Assembly (NCBI RefSeq): GCF_014805625.2
Contig: NW_023998426.1
Location: 1,006,350 to 1,070,349 of the forward strand
Direction: 5' to 3'
Length of the DNA: 64,000 bases
Source: Glossina fuscipes
Lineage: Eukaryota; Arthropoda; Insecta; Diptera; Glossinidae
Position numbers and translations under genes: made by a program. Position 1 is the stretch's first letter, and each line of letters begins with the position of its first letter. Positions 13,336-25,060 of this stretch are shown here, one piece after another. The notes below the pieces were generated by a model, which saw nothing but the letters and a program-made list of their open reading frames with translations, searched no databases and was not told where the DNA came from.

Positions 13336-14484
13336 AAAAAAACGAATCCCTAAATAAAAAATCTAAGTGGCCCTTCGATTTATCTTACCAGGATATGCTC
13401 AACGCACTTTTCCAATTTGCTTTGCATAAAGAATTGAGAAAAAAAAAAATTTTTATAATATTTTACGTTAACTCGTCGCATTTTATTTTTGTGCGACTCT
13501 AGAAATGTACACTAAATTTCTTTTTTACACGATTTGATTGCCTTCGGCATATTAAAACCAAAAGTTGTTTGGGTTAAGTAGTAAAATCAGCTGCTTCGAT
13601 TTTCATAGATTATTTTGCCAGGGTAATAATATATACACAACGCTCGTAGAAATAAATCCCCTAACTAACCACCACTCAAGGAATGTTCCCTGTAAGTCTC
13701 CTTAGTTCTTTGAAGGATTTTTTTTTTTTTAATGAGCAATCGCGTACAATATCTCAGTTAGTCCACCTGACATTGAACACCGGTTTTACAAGGAAACCTG
13801 AACAAAACAAAACTTGAATCAACTAGAGCCTATCTGTTGCCGACGGAGCAGCCACTATAGCTACAACCAAAGTAAACTCTCACATTTGACCCCGTAAGCA
13901 TTGAATAGGTAAGTCACGATTCTCACCTTTTCGACCGCTCAAGCCGAAAACAGAAGTTATTTGTCCCAATTATAAAGATAATTTTCCCATGATCATGCAT
14001 CTAAAATCTATACCATGTGCATTTATATCTTCGGGACATCTTTTTTTACACGATTTTTCACGGAAAAGTAATTTGGACAAATTCTAAAGGGCTGCGCGTT
14101 CGAAAGTGTAGCCCCTTGCGAATGTAGATTCAATTTCTTGCACATAATTTTTTATAGAATACATTTAAGTCCAAGTAATATATACGCACCAGAGAATTGC
14201 GCAATTATTTATTATGAAGAGCTTAGTTTGTCGTCTAACATATCTGTTATTAATATTTTGGGCCAAATTGAACGTTCATACCTGTTACTGTTGATAGATT
14301 ATTGAGAATGATTTTTTAGCAGTGATTTATGTGCACATGCAAAAAGAATATATTTCGTTCATTTTGAGTTTGGCCTGTTGAAAACAAACGGAGCTATGTA
14401 GTTGGCTTTCTTTCAATTGTTGCAATTGTAAAGAAATAAATAATAGCCAAAGGGGCAGAGGGATACCCCTCTCTCTTTCTCTTT

Positions 14485-14539
<55 letters not shown>

Positions 14540-15249
14540 GCGCAACGATCGCAAAAGTCATGTCCATATTCTAGGTAAAGCAATTTGTATGTTTCATTCA
14601 TTGCGGATTGATCGGAAGAACTCGAGAATATATTTGCATTATACAAAAGCTTATGCTATTAGCTTTGTTTTTTCTGATCAAGACCTTTCACGTGAATGAC
14701 ATATAGAAACCCACCATTATCTTCCATTTGATCCATACTAACGCATATAAGAAACCCTGATTCCTATCCATTATTCCTATGCGTGACGTATGAAATGACA
14801 TAACTAATGTATTTTCTTTTTTTCGATTGGTGGCAGCACGCAATGCAAGAAAAAAGGAAGACTAGTAATGAAAGCAATTTAACAAATATTTATGTAAATA
14901 ATGAAAGCAGAAGCACTAGAACTTGTGTATTCAAAATATATAACAAAAACCATTTCAAATTTGCAAATAATTTTAAATTTTATAATTGTTTACTTTTTAC
15001 GAATTTTTCAGGAATAATTTTTTTATCGCAATTTAACGAGCTTTCATGTCTTTCCCCGTCAATATTGGCCCAAAATCCTATTAGCAAGAATCCTTACGTA
15101 TTTAATATAAATGTAAAGAAATTGTTTATAAGATGCGATGATCATCTTCCAGCAAAGCCATAATTTTTTTTATTAGACTAAATGTTCTATTATGTTAAAC
15201 ACTTATATAACTAAGAACATATGTCGATTCGAAATTATCTCGAAAATTC
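13336..15249. other. Intergenic DNA
   Basis: Holds the (CT)n run and a 118-codon frame (14807-15163) with Asn/Phe-rich, unrecognised product. Nothing else could be supported. Confidence 0.45.
14468..14538 (+). repeat. (CT)n microsatellite
   Basis: About 25 uninterrupted CT units after an impure CT-rich lead. It creates the Arg-Glu (RERE) chance frames on the minus strand. Confidence 0.95.
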
Positions 15250-16165
15250 GTACTTCAAGGTTAAAAATTTAAAACATTCAAAGGCGGCAGATCTGCACTT
15301 TCAACTTAAAGTGGATTGCATTTCACCAAGGCAACGAGAACGAACGCATCAAATGTGCGAAAGGGAAGGATTCAATTGTAAAAGTTACACTTATTCAAAT
15401 TAAATGCACAGTTCAAATATGATCAGATTTGATTAAATCCACCTAAACACGATATATGCGCAGAAATATAAGGAATCTATGACCCTCTTAGAGCGAATGT
15501 TAGCTGATTATATAGTACTTCGAAATGTTTCCAAACTTATCGCTGGCAGTTCACTAGTTGTCAAAGTGCTATAAGCGCGAAATTAAATACAAATTTAAGT
15601 AAATAATTAAAAGGAATAAAAATTTAATTTTGGTAGAAGTGCAGAAGTGCTTCTTAAGAGAAAAAGAGGTTGCAGCTTTTTAGGCAAAGATAAGTCGCCT
15701 GACTAAGTTATCAGATTTAACGCTTGAACAACGTAAGAGATATTGTAGTGTTAGCCTATAAAGTAAGCATCCAACGTTGATAATTTCTATAATCAGCGCA
15801 GATATGGGCATAAATTGCGAAAGATCCTGCTTCGAGCATTATACTTTAAATTAAGTGCTACATGCTTTCGGACTTCGGCAAATCAGCGGAGACATGAACT
15901 AATTTCGAATGTGCTAAAAGGCGGTCGGATTTCGCCAGGCGAGCGAAGACACCAACCATGCGATAAAATACTCACTCGAAAATGATGCAACTCCGATTAT
16001 AATCCGCCCGGATTGAACGCAATTATATGCGATCACGACAACTCGACTAAAACAATCGAAAAGAAAAAATCAAACTCAGAAAATTATAGGACTTAGAGGT
16101 TAAACGCGAGAAAAATGTGACCAGATCTCGCCAAAGCAGCGGATGTGCTGAAAGAAAAAGGATGA
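15250..16165 (+). repeat. Very diverged repeat array (low confidence)
   Basis: Recurring patterns such as GGCGGTCGGATTTCGCCAGG with CGAGCGAAGACACCAACCAT, TCGGACTTCGGCAAATCAGC with GGAGACATGAAC, CATTTCACCAAGGCAACGAG with AACGAACGCAT, and CAGATCTCGCCAAAGCAGCG suggest several units of an old repeat. Unit length is not clear. Confidence 0.35.
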
Positions 16166-16265
16166 CCTGCCCATGCACTACTTTCGGAATAAACAGCAAG
16201 CAATTGATAGAATTTTGTTTAACACAAGGTATGCACAAATAAAGGAAGAAAGATTTCTCACTTTC

Positions 16266-16309
16266 TATATATATATATATATATATATAGATATACATAT
16301 ATATATAAA
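16266..16309. repeat. (TA)n microsatellite
   Basis: Twelve TA units, GA, then ATACATATATATA. Source of Tyr-Ile chance frames. Confidence 0.95.
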
Positions 16310-16775
16310 TAGTATCTATATGAGTCTGGTTTCTATGTTTCTGGCTTCCTTTTTTTTAATTGTGGATGCCAGTGGATGCCAGTAAATTGTTTTCAGAAAG
16401 ATATCATCATCACGATCAGGTCATGAAAATGTATCAAAATTTTCCTTACTTTGCCTGCTTTTTCATTTTCTCAATTTTTTATCCATTATGTTCACTTTCG
16501 CGCATCTGCTTAGCTTAGCTGCTGTGTATAAGCCCATCTTAACCAGAGAAAACTGAATGAGGGAATTTCAATAACCATAGAAACCGTAAGACGGACAAGA
16601 CTAAATCGTTCATTGAAGACTGCAACCATTTAGTAGAGCGTTTCTAATGCCTTGCAAACGGTATGACAAAATAAATAAGTCTGCGTTCCTTGTTTCTTGC
16701 CTATAGAAGAGCGACTTCTCTAAGGCTTTTCCTTTGGCGGCTTTAAAACATTCAATATTTGCTCGAAAGTGAGAC

Positions 16776-16778
<3 letters not shown>

Positions 16779-16817
<39 letters not shown>
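16779..16817 (+). repeat. (GA)n microsatellite
   Basis: About 19 pure GA units. Confidence 0.95.
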
Positions 16818-16818
<1 letters not shown>

Positions 16819-17339
16819 ACTATTTGGTATATGAATACTTCCTAAGCAAATTTAACCGATTTACTCATTATGATGCCAATAGATTTATGTCGTTCGCGCG
16901 AAATAGCTGATGGCTAACCCCAGGTAGCTCATGGATAATCAGCTATTTTCAAAAGCACTTTACCAATTAATATAAGTAGTATTGAAGAGAAAAACCATTT
17001 ATTCTTTATACTTTTTTAAACCTGACAAGTTTCCCAAAAAACTTTGTATTCTTTACAACACAACTTTTAACAATCAATACACGCCTATAAAAATTGCAAT
17101 CATGACAACAGACAATTGTATGAAACAAGCAAACAACTATTCGTACACGACTATACGATATAGATTGAAACAATCGAAACCTATGTAAATAGTTTCAGTT
17201 GGAAATTCGCTAAACGGTCCCATTAATGTCGAGTTCATTATCAATTTTGCTTTCGAAAATCTAGTTTGTTAAATGAAACATTCATCATTCATCATTCAGC
17301 CTCTGACAATTGTTAAAAACAAACCGGTAAAGATTATGA

Positions 17340-17650
17340 CTTGACTTCGATGTGGCCTTCACCTTTATAGTTTTTTGTCGGCTTTTTGGCTTTCGGCTTT
17401 CTATTACCGAGTTGACAGAGTTCTGTATTTATTTTTAAACCACAGGATCGAAAAAATAGACCTCCCCACCGATAAAAACCAAATCGTCTTAACGGTCGTC
17501 TCTTAGAGCTTCGATTTAGCCTTGGCCCTGGCCCTGTGATAAGGCCTGCTATTAACGACTTGACAGACTCCTGCGGCTTCCCTTAAACTACACCAGCAGA
17601 TCAAAAAAAAAAGGCTCTCGCCGCCGATAAGCGTCAGATTCCCTAAACAT
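17340..17650 (+). repeat. Diverged tandem duplication, 148-bp period
   Basis: CTATTACCGAGTTGACAGAG with ACCACAGGATCGAAAAAATA (from 17,401) recurs as CTATTAACGACTTGACAGAC with ACACCAGCAGATCAAAAAAA (from 17,549). CCGCCGATAA/CACCGATAAA aligns near the unit ends. Confidence 0.6.
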
Positions 17651-18993
17651 GGTTAATATTTTAGAAGTTATTAAGATCGCCGCCGTCTATTGTGCACTGC
17701 ATGGAATAAATGAATTTTTGAAAAAAATATATTTTTCTTTTTTGTCAGGCTTACGAAGACTTTCGAGCTTTTCGCACGACAGCCATGGATAATAGTAGTT
17801 AGTGCTTGGTTTGCATACAGTTCTGTAAATAGGAAGAAAGACTATATGAGCAAAGTTGCCTACGATCCACCTGCTTACAATATGTAATTGGTGGAGTAAT
17901 TGGGGGAGTGAGAAAGGAGGTCGCGTATATTTTGGAAAGCGGAAAATAGCGATTTCTCCATGTCTTCAGTGTAAGCAAACCAACTCTTGATGAACCCAAG
18001 GCTATATAGTACACGTAAGTGTCCCGAAGAAATCTACAAAACTCAGATTATGTCAACAATTAAGTTAATCTTAAGGGTCTCTCATGAACTCTTAGATCGC
18101 AGTGAGCCCACAACGATAACAGTACAATATTAAGCTTCGCTATTGCTATCTCTAAAATATATAAGATGCTAGTGAGCGCACATTTTAACGTGAAATTTCC
18201 AAACGGATATGAATGAAATCTTAGCCATCGTCATCTAATTTAAAAATTGAATAAATTTTTCTTCTGACTCACGGATGATCTTCCCCTTCTTGCAATTCAT
18301 CTATAGACTGCCTGCCATTTTCCCCGCCATGGTCTTCGTCTTCCCCTCGGTTGGCCGTTATAAAAATTTGGGATAATTCCGTTGGACGCGGTATTTTGCA
18401 GCTTTTTTTTTATAATTTCTCTCAACAGGTAAATCAATATACGAAAATATATTTCGAAAATTTTTTATATAAATTTTTCTTTCAGTTGTCTTAAAAAATT
18501 TTAAATGTCGATTAAATGAAACGAATAATTTTTTTCAACAAAAAGAGGAAAGAACAAAGGAACACAAAAAAACTTTATAAAGAAAGAAAAAAAAAAGTGA
18601 TTTCGAAATGGTGAACGTATTGAGCGTCATTACCTTATACATAAACCATTCTTTTTTTTTATTCTTTTTTTTTTTTTTTTTTTTAAATATATCGACGAAT
18701 ATTGCTTTTAATCCATTATGGTTTTTATTTGATATGGAGAGGCAGGAATATTTTTCAAGAGGCATGTATTTTGTAGCGAATCGTATAATAATTCAATTAG
18801 ATAGATATTCCTATCATTCCTCATTCCTCTCTCTTATTTTGAAAAGAAAGAAAATACGTAAATGAGAAGGTAAGTAAGTGAAATTAAAATCTCAAGCAAT
18901 TTTTTAAGAATGTAATCCAATTTAAGGCTTTCTTCATATCACAAGAATATCAAGAATAAATAGAGAATTAAAATAAAAACACGTGAAAACGCT

Positions 18994-19461
18994 CTAATAG
19001 GCCACGGCCAACCAACTATTAGATAGCCTACAACACCCTACAGTTATTCATATATAGCTAGTTTTCGAAATTATCCGCTATATGGGATGTATTCGAAAAA
19101 GTAGTCCGATCCGAATCATTTTCAATAATATATCACCTTGAGCTAAAAAATGTCAGCGTACCAAATTTCATCAAAAATATTATTATTATTATTATTTTAA
19201 TTTTAGACTAATGAAATCAATTCTTAGACTAAAAAAAGAGACATTGAGCACTAGCAACACAGGCTATCGGCTCTCATCAAAAATAAATCAAAGATTACGG
19301 CCTGTAGGTTAAACAAAAGAGTACAACGCGGACAGACAGACAGACAGACAGGCTCAAATTTGAATCAGAAAGTGGTACTAAATCGATCAGTGTCTATTTG
19401 AAAGTCTTTGTGGATGTTACATACATCCACACAAATTTAATATATTCTGTACAACAAGTAA
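18994..19461 (-). mobile_element. H1 element interrupted by a SINE
   Basis: GGCCACGGCC stem, TACAACACCCTACAGTTATT, GTAGTCCGATCCGAATCATT and AGCGTACCAAATTTCATC. The SINE at 19180-19273 comes next, then TTACGGCCTGTAGG, a (GACA)n tract at 19329-19351 and TCTATTTG...ACATACATCC. The hairpin end is worn. Confidence 0.7.
19180..19273 (-). mobile_element. SINE copy (3' half), nested inside an H1 repeat
   Basis: Antisense copy reading, on the minus strand, GAGCCGATAGCCTGTGTTGC, TAGTGCTC, TCTAAGAATTGATTTCATTA and an (AAT)n tail. Flanked by TCATCAAAAATA at 19168-19179 and 19274-19285. That 12-mer is part of the H1 consensus that resumes after the SINE, which proves insertion into an existing H1 copy. 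Confidence 0.82.
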
Positions 19462-20216
19462 AAAATACGTAATCGTCTTGAGTCGAAACTTGAATACACG
19501 ACAACAAGAGCAGTAATATGAATATCACGATTTTTCATTAATTGCGAGCGCATCAACGTGCATATTCAAGTCATTGCAATTTCACATGACTTGCGATGAA
19601 CGGTACACTTCAATTTTTTTTGTTCAAATTTCTATCTGATATTTTACAACCCATAACGAAAGCAATCTTAGTGGTCGATGGACAGACGGAATATCCCATA
19701 TGTTATGTTACCAAGAAATTTATTCACTTCACAATAGCTTTGATGAATATTTTCGAAATGTCACAAAGCAAATGATAAGTCCAGTTTACCTTTATTTGTC
19801 ATTATAAAGTGTTTCACATTTTTTCTTTTTTTTTTTTATGCCAACTTAGACTGAACCAATTGCAAGCCTCTCTTACGCGCCAACTGAAATATTGTAACTC
19901 GGTTTCTGTTATTCACTTGCTTCTTCTTCAGGTTAAGCAAGACCACATGTGCAACATATAAGCCGTTTATTTTGAAAATTAGGCAAGTCCATCTTTTGTC
20001 AATAAATTGAAAAATATTGGTAAACATCAATCGATATGTTTTTGCTTTTCATGGCGTTAAAGAAAGTGAGTTTATTATCCAATAGCGTTAATACCACTGA
20101 CTAAAAATAAAATAAAAATTTCTTATACCAAAATGCACTTGCCTTACCTTTTAATGAATTAATGAAATATTGTAATCTTTCGTTAGAGGTATAATTTTCA
20201 AATCCGTCAGCCTTTT

Positions 20217-20755
20217 TGCACCCTACAAAATTTGTGGTGCAAAGGTTTATTAAATTTGTACGGATGTATGCAAGAACCGAAAGGACGGAAAGTATACCCA
20301 TTTTTTTATATACCGATCGATTTACACTCACTTTGAGATCACTTTGAGAATTTAAACTTGTCCGTTCGTCTGTCCGTCTTATATAATTGCCTTTAACCTA
20401 CAGATATTTTTATGAAACTTGGTAGACTGATGTGTTTTGACTCAAGGATAAACGCTATTGAATGTTGTTCCGAACGGACCATTTTTTAGGCCACTTTCCA
20501 TATAACGGTTTACTTTACAAATTTATTATACGAATAAATGCAAGGTAGCTTTCGGTAAGCGCTTTATGCGTCTCTCGTCTCCCCATGTATGTTGATGCAC
20601 CAAAAACGAAGGCTATTGAAAATGGTCTTAATCAGGTCACTTTTTCGACCACTTCTTATGTAACGCTTAATTTTCAAAAGTCGTCGTACGAATGCATAAC
20701 TGTAAAGTAAGCGAAGTGTTGTAGGGTGTTTAATGGTGGGCGGCGTGGGTTGTTC
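20217..20755 (+). mobile_element. H1 element with internal duplication
   Basis: Starts GCACCCTACAAAATTTGTGG and ends AGTGTTGTAGGGTGTTTAAT-GGTGGGCGG, the expected inverted end pair. The block GGATAAACGCTATTGAATG...CACTTTCCATATAACGG (about 20,447-20,510) recurs as GAAGGCTATTGAAAATGG...CACTTCTTATGTAACGC (about 20,608-20,668), so one segment has been duplicated. Confidence 0.7.
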
Positions 20756-21316
20756 TAACGTGTTTACAAATAAGAACACAATGCTACACAATTTTGTATA
20801 AAAATATTACAGTGAGGAAGGGAGATACCATAATATTACAATTTCTGCCATTCCAATCGTTTGATAGAAAAGAATTTTCTAACAATATAAATTGCAGCTG
20901 AATACTTTTCATCCACATTAACGATAACTTTATGTTTCCAAGTTACCAAGTGTGCACATATCACTGTAAGGTGTAATGTGTTTCTGGGTTAACAGAATCT
21001 GTGAAGGCTTCAAACATCAAAATGCTAATCTTTGTAATCCTCTCAACGGTGTAGTGTCTCCCCAAGCTTACATATATTAAGTTGATCATTATGAAAATTG
21101 TCAAAATTTTGAATCAATTCGTCAATCTTAAAATAAATATATTTACAATACCATTACAGGTTTAAGCTTCGATATCGCAAATGATAGGAAATGTCTTCTT
21201 TTTTTTAAATATAAATTGTTTGCAGACATGAAGATCGTATTAAGTTTAACTTATAATTATTCCTCTTTATTTTTAGCAAAAATGCATTTATCCCATTTTC
21301 AAAATAAACCGTTCGT

Positions 21317-21347
21317 ATTGTGTGCGTGTGTGTGCGTGTGTGTGTTT
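21317..21347 (+). repeat. (GT)n-type microsatellite
   Basis: TGTGTGCGTGTGTGTGCGTG with further GT units; an (AACAG)n run follows at 21445-21466. Confidence 0.9.
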
Positions 21348-21949
21348 CTTTCTTTTTTTTGTTCTTCTTTGTTTATTTTTTTTTTTTAATTAGACTTTTC
21401 GCCTCCGTTAGTTACAGACGCCATGGGAACTTCAATATAAACAGAATAGAACAGAACAGAACAGAAGATGCCCACATGAGTATTGTAATTCAAAACCTCA
21501 TATTCATCAATTTTTCGTTTAGTCTATAAAACAAACATATGGAATTAAAAACTTGATGTATCCTACAAGCGTGGTCACTTGCATTTAATAATAATAATAC
21601 TGAGAATTCAAAAATTTTATACACATGAGTGATAAAAACTTAAATTCTGTTGTTGCCATAAAGCATTAAGTGTCAGGGTAACAATTTTTATTTGCCATAA
21701 GTTCCCAAATTGTTTATGATTTCATTAAGAATCTTGCAAATTTTACAAGAATTCTAGAAAAAATTACTTTTGAGAATTATAAACAACTAAACCGTCGACA
21801 ACCGCGTCGAGTATAAGTTAAAATGAGATTTGAAATAAATTTATAACTTTCCTATATCTCAGATCCACAAAGCTTTCCCGCCATGAAAAAAAAAGAAACT
21901 TAAGAGTTGACAGTTTTATCGACTTTTACTTTGCTTGAAGTCTAAGCTA

Positions 21950-22400
21950 AGACTTGTAATGGTCTAGAGCTATTCAAGAGCAGCCAAATTTATCTTACAT
22001 GTACTTCTCTCACCTTGACCGAGGCCCATGTATATCCGTCGCGTGTACTCATCCTAAAGCAAAGCAAAGCTGACATCTGGCGGTGGTACTTAAGGTACTT
22101 CCTTAAGCTAAATCTGATAATGGATTAGCGCTACTCAAGAAAAGACATGTCCCATATTTACTTCTTTGACCGCATTTCAAGCCCTTCGCGCTTTTTTAAC
22201 CTACAACAAAACAAAGCTAAGATCTGGCAGTTGTGCCTCTATTTATAGTACTTTGTTTAAATAAGGTCTGGTATTGGGCTAAAGCTTATTGCCACTTCTC
22301 TGACCCCCATCTATATCTATCTACGTTCGTAGTACTTTCTCAGCCTAAAGCAACCTCTTAGTGGTTGTAAAACTTAGGCAGAGTGTTGAACACTTGTAGT
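21950..22400 (+). repeat. Diverged tandem array, about 145-bp units
   Basis: Units share AAAGCAAAGCTGACATCTGG with CGGTGGTACTTAAGGTACTT (about 22,060) and AAAACAAAGCTAAGATCTGG with CAGTTGTGCCTC...GTACTT (about 22,206). Each is followed by a CTGGTATTGG/CTGATAATGG and 'CTTCTCTGACC' part. Two to three units, heavily diverged. Confidence 0.6.
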
Positions 22401-23514
22401 TGGAGAAATTAAAGGGATTTTGGATTGCAATAATTACTCTTATCCAGTGAAACTATTTACTTAAATGGTCTCGTATTTAGCCAAAGCAAAGGCTATTAGC
22501 TTAACAGAGTCCTTCCAATATTGTAACTTGTATTATAGCACATTTCGAATTCACTCCCAAATAAAGTTGCATTGATTTCAAACTTTAATCATGATATCTA
22601 TAAAAAAAGAAAAAGTTTGGAAAAGTCTGGTATAAGACAGAATGTATCTATAATTCTTAAAAAAAAATACCTCAAATAACGAAAAAGTATCAAACCGCAC
22701 ATTATACATAAAAGTACAACATCATATGACGCCTTCTGTTAGGCAACAGTTGGACACATGACCTTCGAAATAACTCTTGCTCTGGATTTTGTATTAATAC
22801 ATTTTTCGTACACTTTATAATAACAGTTGGTATGAAAAAGTTGATGCAAAAAAAAAGAGAAAAAAGACAAATCTTAAGTAATCTTAATTTGGCCAACGTG
22901 ATGTAATAATATTTGGCCACAAATTTGTGTTTTCGCTTTAATGCCTATCTATCTTCAATGGTATATTAAATATATCGAATGCGCTTCCGATAAGGCGATC
23001 AGAAATCGATCAACATAATAACTCGATAAGGTACACAAGTTAGATTGGAATTCCGTTTAGTTCTGCCGTAAGTCCATTTATTGATAAAAGTTTCAAAATT
23101 GAAGATATTGGAAAACTTAAAGTCAGGACGAAAGTCAGGTTAAGAAAGTATAAGAGTTGCCCGGAAAACATCTTCTTAGTCATGGGTTACACTAAACCAA
23201 TGAGGATTTGATTTTGTATTGAAGGCTTTATAAGACATGGTAAGACTAATCGAGGTGCAGAGTGGGAACGATTTCACTTGGCTTACAGTTAACGATAACG
23301 TGATTAGGTAAATTTGGGATACCCCGTCGCCCTAAAATAAACGTAGTCGTCTTTTATATTTATAGTCATTTATTTAAGTATTTAACTAATATCGCGGCTA
23401 CATACCAAGATGACTCATAGTAAAAAAAACACATAGAAGATTGTGGTTAAGTTCAGCTACGCCTCAAAATAGTTTAAGCCTACGCCTATAGTGGCAAATA
23501 GATAATAAAGAAAA

Positions 23515-23959
23515 ACAAGTAAAAACATTATAGTCGGGCAAGGCCGAGCCGTAAATACCCTACGCCACATTGTCCAACACATTTCGTATTTTTATTATAG
23601 AACACAAAAATTATATCTTGCAGTGCGTGTTTAAGGAGACGCGGACCGAAAACGCAATCCAATGCAGTGCAAGTTTAATCCTTACATAGGCCAAAATCCA
23701 AAAATAGGCATAGGTGGTCCAAATTTTGTCAAGTTTTTTTTTATATAAAATTACTATCCTGTGTTAATTTTCATCACCACATATTAAAACTGAAGTAAAC
23801 TACATGGACAGACATCAGACAGATATATATTAATTCAGATTACGATTCTGAATTGATCGGCGTAACAAAAGATGGGTCTATATTAAGCCCTTCTGCGTAT
23901 TACATAAGTCCGCACTAACTTAATATACCCTATACCACAAGTGGTGTGGGGTATAATAG
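23515..23959 (-). mobile_element. H1 element (DINE/Helentron-like), nearly full length
   Basis: Definition copy of family H1. One end has AACAAGTAAAAACATTATAG, TCGGGCAAGGCCGAGCCG and TAAATACCCTACGCCAC. The other end has an imperfect hairpin, ATACCCTATACCAC-AA-GTGGTGTGGGGTAT, at about 23,926-23,955. The two ends are inverted relative to each other (TACCCTAC... / ...GTGGGGTA). The opposite strand reads ACCGATCAATTCAGAATC-type sequence and a Gln/Val-codon-like GTCTGTCCGT tract. Terminal motif AACAAGTAA, short hairpin, ATACCC and internal CCGTCTGTCC tract resemble Drosophila DINE-1/Helentron non-autonomous elements (inference). No coding capacity. Confidence 0.72.
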
Positions 23960-24402
23960 AAGCTACGCTACCGCTCGGTAACTGTCAATAACGGCGAAGT
24001 CAGATTCTTCTACACCTGTGATTGTGGAAGATATCATGGATAGGTTGGATCTTGAAAGATACATTGGAAGAAAAATGAAAGAGAAAATTATGAAAGCATA
24101 TCAATAACGCTGTCATCAGCAGTACTCCTCTGTCAGCCCTCACCTAGTTTCTCCATTATATCCAACAAACATTGACAAGATCATCATTAAAATTTTGTGA
24201 GAATTTGACTTGGCCTTACAGTTGCCATACGTTAGTGAATCCGTTAGAAATTTTTTTCTTCAATCTGAAATTGTGGAAAAATTCTCCCAATAAAGCGATT
24301 GCTTTACCTAATCTTGTGGAAATCCCGAAATCAGCTTAAGAAACTAATATTAATTTAATATATTACTACTGGGCTGTATAGGTAATTTTCTTTTCTAAAA
24401 TA

Positions 24403-24493
24403 GAGCCGACAGCCTATGTTGCCAGAGTTGTATTTTTTTTTATTTTTAACCTAAGAATTAATTTCATTAGTCTAAGAAAATAATAATAATAAG
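24403..24493 (+). mobile_element. SINE copy, 3' part only
   Basis: GAGCCGACAGCCTATGTTGC, then CCTAAGAATTAATTTCATTA and an (AAT)n tail. It shares the ATTTCATTAGTCTAA variant with the 19180 copy rather than with the 58190 copy, so at least two subfamilies are present. No duplication found. Confidence 0.75.
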
Positions 24494-24699
24494 TAACATA
24501 CGGAAGATAGCTAACAATTCGTATTACAGTAATTACAAAGGACTTCGATAGAAGAATAAAGTTAACCATTAGCCGTACATCGCGAACGGCGGAGAGAAAG
24601 AAGTGCCACTCACACAGTCAAACTCGTTCAACAGAAATGGATAGTTCGCCTTACCGCTACTAAGTTTAATCATAAACAAGTCAACCTGCATTTCTTTAG

Positions 24700-25060
24700 A
24701 GAGTGCAAGTTGGTTAAAAGGACCCGGTTCTCATAAGGAGGAAGCGTTATGTGCCCCTTCCCAACCGAATCCATAAAGAAGATTACAAGGAAATTTATTT
24801 TTGCACAGAAAGGCTTGTTTGACAATAATACTAACTGGTTTAGTAGGATTGCAATGAATCAACTTAATAAGTTAAACTATGCAACTCACAGCAAGGATCA
24901 GAGATCTTACGTCTAGAGGCCGGGTAAAAATAGATTGGTCTCATAAGAAGGAAATGTGTCGTGCGCTTTCTGATCAACCCCACACCCGACAAATAAGAGA
25001 AATTATTTCTGAGCAGATTCCACCAACTGACGCGTTATAGGGCTAATTGGAGATCATTGA
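24700..25060 (+). repeat. Diverged duplication, about 211-bp period
   Basis: GGTTCTCATAAGGAGGAAGC...ATAAAGAAGATTACAAGGAAATTTATTT (from about 24,727) matches GGTCTCATAAGAAGGAAATG...CAAATAAGAGAAATTATTT (from about 24,938). Two units. Confidence 0.5.

Noticed and set aside
14807..15163. 118-codon open frame as a gene
   Set aside because: Asn/Phe/Lys-rich product, no domain, no splice context; consistent with chance in AT-rich DNA.
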